Shown in pieces: positions 59,602 through 64,000 of a DNA stretch of 64,000 bases. The notes beneath the pieces are model-generated. The model was not told the origin of the DNA and did not search any database. It worked only from the letters and a program-made list of their open reading frames with translations. The DNA lies in assembly GCA_048213135.1 (NCBI GenBank), contig PS015217.1:84802-148801 (forward strand). Direction: 5' to 3'. Numbering within the stretch: the first letter of the stretch is position 1; the number at the start of each line of letters is the position of its first letter. The position numbers and the translations under genes are program-made. The DNA comes from Reclinomonas americana ATCC 50394 (taxonomy: Eukaryota > Jakobida > Jakobea > Jakobida).

Positions 59602-62600
59602 ATGCCCAAGTGTGACTCTTCTGCCCATTCGCTCATGTGCCCTCGCCGCCGCCATCACTCGCGCGCGTCGCCGTGGGCTTGCGCAATGATATTGACTTTT
59701 GCTGTTGGCTTCCTCTCGCTGGCGCATGGCGCGAGTGCCACTGTTCCTCCAAGTTGCGTGTGCGACTGTGCGTGTGTGTACCTTGGTATGTGTCTCTCGA
59801 TGTGTGTGCGCGCGACCGTTTTTTTGCAATTGGCAGAAATGTGTGTGTTTTGGGGTCATGAGTGCGTTCGCGGGGGGTGGTGTCAAATCTAGACATGCAC
59901 ATTTGTGTGCGCCGGTGCGTGCATTTGTGAGTGCGGTGGTGCGCTGAATGCAGTGTCGATGAGAGCACGCGCGCGCATGTGAGAGAGAAATCGAAATTTA
60001 TCATCCATTTCTTCTCTCACGCACGCACATTTTCTCTCTGTCTCGCACGCACTCTCTGTCTCACTCTCCTCCACGCTCGCACTCTGAGCAGAAAGGGGAG
60101 AATGGTGCTTTTATGTCAAGTGCATTGCCTCACTCGCACTGTCTCACTCACACACTCGCTCTCCCTCTTTGTACACACGCAGTGTGCAGCAGCGGCAGCC
60201 AGCCAACCACGTACTGGGCAAGTGCGACGCTCGCTGTCGGTACCTGCACTGGCACATGGACGACCATTCTCAACTCCACAGCGGCTGCGCTGTGTGCCAC
60301 CAACTACTGGATCTGTTCCTACACAGATGCTGCGCCAAACGCACTTGGTTTGGTCGACTACACCCAGGCCATCGCGGTGGCTGGCTGCTTTGCGTACCGC
60401 GCGGCTGATGACGGTGGAACATGCAAGCAGCTCAACTTCTCCGACAGCAATGCCAATGAAGTCGCTGGCATTGGCGCCCAGTGCTCGTGAGTGCCGTTCC
60501 TCTGTCTCCTCACCCCCGCCTCTGTTCCTCCCTCTCTTGCCCCCGCCTCCGTCTCTCCTCTCTCTCTCCCCCGCTCCGTGTCTCCTCCCTCTCTCGCCCC
60601 CGCTCCGCGTCTCCTCTCTCGCCCCCGCTCCGCGTCTCCTCTCTCGCCCCCGCTCCGCGTCTCCTCTCTCGCCCCCGCTCCGCGTCTCCTCTCTCGCCCC
60701 CGCTCCGCGTCTCCTCTCTCGCCCCCGCTCCGCGTCCTCCTCCCTCCCCCGCGCCGTGTCTCCTCCTCTCTCGCCCCCGCTCCGCGTCTCCTCCCTCTCC
60801 CCCCCCCCCGCTCCGCATCTCCCCCCTCGTCCCCGCTTCGTCTCTCCTCTCGCCTTCAATGTCTCCTCCTCTCGCACCGCCCTCCATTCTGCCGTGCTTC
60901 GCACTCGTCCATCCCCCTCTCTGAAACCAGTGCCTTCCGCATTTCATGCCGTCTCATTTATTGTGCATGCAGAGCTCAAGGAGCCACGGCAACCAGTTGC
61001 TTCGGATCGGGCCTCGGTCGCATCGATTACGCCCAATCGAGCGCGAGCGGCGCCCGAAATACCGGTTTCTCGCCTGGTGGCGTTGTTTGCTGCGGACCGG
61101 CCACCAACAGCGCTCCTACGGACATCAGCTTGAGTTCTGCGACATATGTTGCTCCCTCGGTCGCGGGAGTTGTTGTGGGCACGTTGTCGACCACCGATCC
61201 AGACCCGATCGACACCAGCTTTACATACACCATCACGGGAGGCGCCAATGCAGCCAACTTTTCAATCTCGTGCGTCTGTGCCTGCCTGTGTAATCACTTA
61301 TTTCGGCTGCGTGTGCTATTTGCCACTAACTCCGTACGCTCCCTGATCCGTGCAGAGGCTCGACACTGTCCATCGTCACTGCGGGCCTCACGTCGACGTC
61401 GTTGTCTGGTGACGTTACGCTCCATGTGAGGCATCTTTATCATTGGGCGACTCATTGTTATTGCGCTGTCTAGTAACTGTGACGGCCAACGACGGCAAAG
61501 GAGGAACGTTTGCAAAAGCGTTCACCATACCCTCCATCAATAATGCGCCTACGGCGATCACGTACCTGGGTGCTCCGTGGTATCTGGGCCCAACGCCGAC
61601 TGCTGGGTATTTGGTCGGCGTCTTGTCGACGACAGATGTAGACTCGCAGCAGTCGTTCACATATGCCATTGTCGGCGGTGCGAACGCATCAAACCTATCC
61701 ATTGTCGGAAACAGTCTCTACATCAAGAATAATGGACAAAATGGCAATCTGGTGGTCAACATTCAAGTGACGGACAATGGCGTGCCTCCGCAGTCGTACA
61801 CTCAGTCATTTACGCTAACTCGTTGCGTTCATTCTTCGCCTTTTTCTGTTCACATGTATTTTGAGCCTCATCACCCACGTGTGCCTCAGCAAACACCGCT
61901 CCGTCCTCTCCGACATTGACGCCAACGACATATCCTCCTCCGCTAGCCTTGAACGGAGTGATCGGCACACTATCTGCAACGGATGTGAACTCTGGACAGA
62001 CTCTCTCGTACACGATTACGGGTGGCACCAACGCTGCGTCATTCAACATCAGTGGCACGAGTCTGCGATCGAATGTTGCTGGCCTCACTGGCAATGGCCT
62101 GCAAGTGATTGTGCAAGTGAGTGACGGAGTTGGTGGAACAGCAAGTGCGACATTTACCATCAACGAAGGTCAGTGTGCGATGAAGCTGTAGCTGTTATGG
62201 TTTACGATTTACCGTTTTCTGCAGTCAATGTTGCACCTTCTGCACCGACGCTGTCAAGCAACACGTACGCGGCGCCTCTCGCCATGAATGGCGTGATCGG
62301 CACGTTATCGTCGACGGATGGGAACACCGGGCAGACACTGACATACACGATTACCGGTGGCACGAACTCGGCGTCGTTCAACATCAGCGGCACGAGTCTG
62401 CGATCGAATGTGGCTGGCCTCACTGGCAATGGCCTGCAAGTGACTGTGCAAGTGAGCGACGGAACGTTGACAGCGAGCACCACGTTCACCATCAACGAAG
62501 GTGCTTTTTTGTTCATTGTCTCCTTCTTGGTCAGTTCTTTGCCTACGCGACGCTCAACGCGCCATGTCACTATGCAGTTAATATTGCGCCAACTGCGCCG

Positions 62601-64000
62601 ACGTTGTCGAGTAGCACCTACACGCCGCCGCTAGCCTTGAACGGAGTGATTGGCACGCTGTCGTCAACTGATCCGAACACTGGTCAGACACTGACATACA
62701 CAATTACGGGTGGCACGAACTCTGCGTCGTTCAACATCAGCGGCACGAGTCTGCGATCGAATGTGGCAGGTCTCACGGGCAACGGCCTGCAAGTAATTGT
62801 GCAAGTGAGTGACGGAGCAGGTGGGACGACAAGCACCACGTTCACCGTCAACGAAGGTCAGTGTGAATTTGCGGTGTCTGTCTGCACCGATGTCATTCCC
62901 CGGCGTTCGGTCACCTCAACCGTGCCATGTTTATGTGCAGTCAACGTTGCACCAACTGCGCCCGCTCTCTCGAGCAACACCTACACACCGCCGCTAGCCT
63001 TGAACGGAGTGATTGGCACGCTGTCGTCCACCGACCCCAACACTGGCCAGACACTGACATACACCATCACGGGCGGCACCAACTCGGCGTCGTTCAACAT
63101 CAGCGGCACGAGTCTGCGGTCGAATGTTGCTGGCCTCACTGGCAACAATTTGCAAGTGGTTGTGCGCGTGAGTGATGGAACTTTGACGGCGACGACAACC
63201 TTCACCATCAGCGAAGGTCGGTGTGAAGTGCGTGAATGGCTTTCTGTGAATGTGCTCACAGATCCTCTTATGTTTGTGTTCAGCCAACGTTGCGCCGACT
63301 GCACCAACTCTATCCAGCAGCACTTACACACCACCACTGGCGTCCAATGGAGTGATTGGCACGCTGTCGTCCACCGATCCAAACACTGGTCAGACACTGA
63401 CGTACACGATTACGGGTGGCACGAACTCTGCGTCGTTCAACATCAGCGGCACGAGTCTGCGGTCGAATGTTGCAGGTCTCACTGGCAATGGCCTGCAAGT
63501 GATTGTGCAAGTGAGTGACGGAGCAGGTGGGACGACAAGCACAACATTCACCATCAACGAAGGTCAGTGTGAGATGAAGCTGCAGCTGTGCTGGATTGCG
63601 ATTCACCGTCCTCTACAGCCAATGTTGTACCAACTGCGCCCGCGTTGTCGAGTAACACCTACACACCGCCGCTGGCGTCCAATGGAGTGATTGGCACGCT
63701 ATCGTCCACAGATCCGAACACTGGTCAGACACTGACGTACACAATTACGGGAGGCACGAACTCTGCGTCGTTCAACATCAGCGGCACGAGTCTGCGCTCG
63801 AATGTGGCTGGCCTCACTGGTAACAATCTACAAGTCATTGTACAAGTGAGCGACGGAGCAGGTGGTACAGCGAGCTCAACGTTTACAATCAGCGAAGGTC
63901 AGTGTGATATGAGGCTGTTGCTGCTGTGATGAATTGTGACTCACCGTCCTCTACAGCCAATGTCGTTCCGACTGCGCCCGCGTTGTCGAGTAGCACGTAC
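59602..64000 (+). CDS. Gene G: paralogue of F, cadherin-like-repeat surface protein (3' part beyond window)
   Basis: Secreted or membrane protein. Exons: 59602-59752, 60183-60486, 60973-61269, 61356-61408, 61474-61821, 61890-62168, 62225-62500, 62578-62856, 62941-63216, 63284-63562, 63619-63897 and 63957 onward, with agreeing phases. The first exon gives a long basic n-region (CPRRRHHSRASPW) and a signal-peptide core (ILTFAVGFLSLAHGASA); an internal Met just before the core is an alternative start. The Cys-rich module follows (CTGTWTTILN, AAALC, YWICSY, GCFAYRAADD, GAQCS), then VVCCGPATNSAPTDI and repeats. Two early repeats share exon 61474-61821; from 61890 each repeat is one exon of 276 or 279 nt. 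Whether G ends with a membrane anchor like F is outside the window. Confidence 0.85.
60540..60800. repeat. 25-bp C-rich minisatellite in gene G intron 2
   Basis: About eight copies of a unit GCGTCTCCTCTCTCGCCCC plus CGCTCC, nearly identical from 60600 to 60730, lie within the intron 60487-60972. Confidence 0.9.
61890..64000 (+). repeat. Young tandem exon array in gene G
   Basis: Seven consecutive repeat exons (61890, 62225, 62578, 62941, 63284, 63619 and 63957 onward) encode almost the same unit: PPLALNGVIGTLSSTDPNTG, TNSASFNISGTSLRSNVAG and LTGNGLQVIVQVSDG. The 276-nt versions (62225, 62941) have SDGTLTA in place of SDGAGGT. Some introns between them are also alike: those at 62169-62224, 63563-63618 and 63898-63956 start GTCAGTGTG(A/C)(G/T)ATGA and end in similar CTCTACAG or TTCTGCAG sequence. 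Confidence 0.92.

Overview
This window is nuclear DNA from a unicellular eukaryote, probably an amorphean or opisthokont-grade protist. The evidence is a Pol II core subunit split by many spliceosomal introns, together with CYFIP (WAVE complex), a Ras exchange factor, a PLAC8 protein and large multi-exon surface proteins. The species cannot be fixed from the sequence alone. Coding sequence is moderately GC-rich. Many introns are 50-90 nt, but others are long and full of GA/CT microsatellites. Seventeen runs of N interrupt the window, most of them beside simple repeats, and several swallow exons.

Layout from left to right: RPB2 (+, 290 to a gap at 6321); CYFIP (-, 16385 to 6973); a small Mpo1-like/DUF962 membrane protein (+, to 17663); a Ser/Pro-rich protein of unknown function (-, 21412 to 17926); a complete PLAC8-family Cys-rich protein (-, 22686 to 21942); an unrecognised, complete helical protein of about 1360 residues (+, 23170-28489); a RasGEF with an N-terminal coiled coil (-, to 28779); an intronless alkaline-ceramidase-like gene (-, 38398 to 37409); about 3 kb without a recognisable gene; then two tandem paralogous surface proteins, F (+, about 41669-58238) and G (+, 59602 to beyond the right edge).

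The most unusual content is the F/G pair. Each starts with the same Cys-rich module, followed by a long series of cadherin-like beta-sandwich modules. Most modules are one exon each, flanked by phase-1 introns, and ten consecutive exons in F are exactly 279 nt. F then continues into two modules resembling Ser/Thr-rich GPI-type wall/surface domains, one transmembrane helix with a basic stop-transfer, and a proline-rich cytoplasmic tail, so it looks like a large adhesion receptor. CYFIP (Rac-to-Arp2/3 signalling) and the RasGEF would serve actin and Ras signalling, but nothing in the sequence links them functionally to F and G.

Two genome-wide features emerge from the splice reconstructions. 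About 20 introns, found in nearly every multi-exon gene, begin GTTGCG instead of GTGAG/GTGCG/GTAAG. Many long introns are purine-rich just after the 5' splice site and pyrimidine-rich before the 3' site, so their ends are complementary. All exon coordinates below were derived by hand from homology, splice dinucleotides and phase agreement; no transcript data were available.
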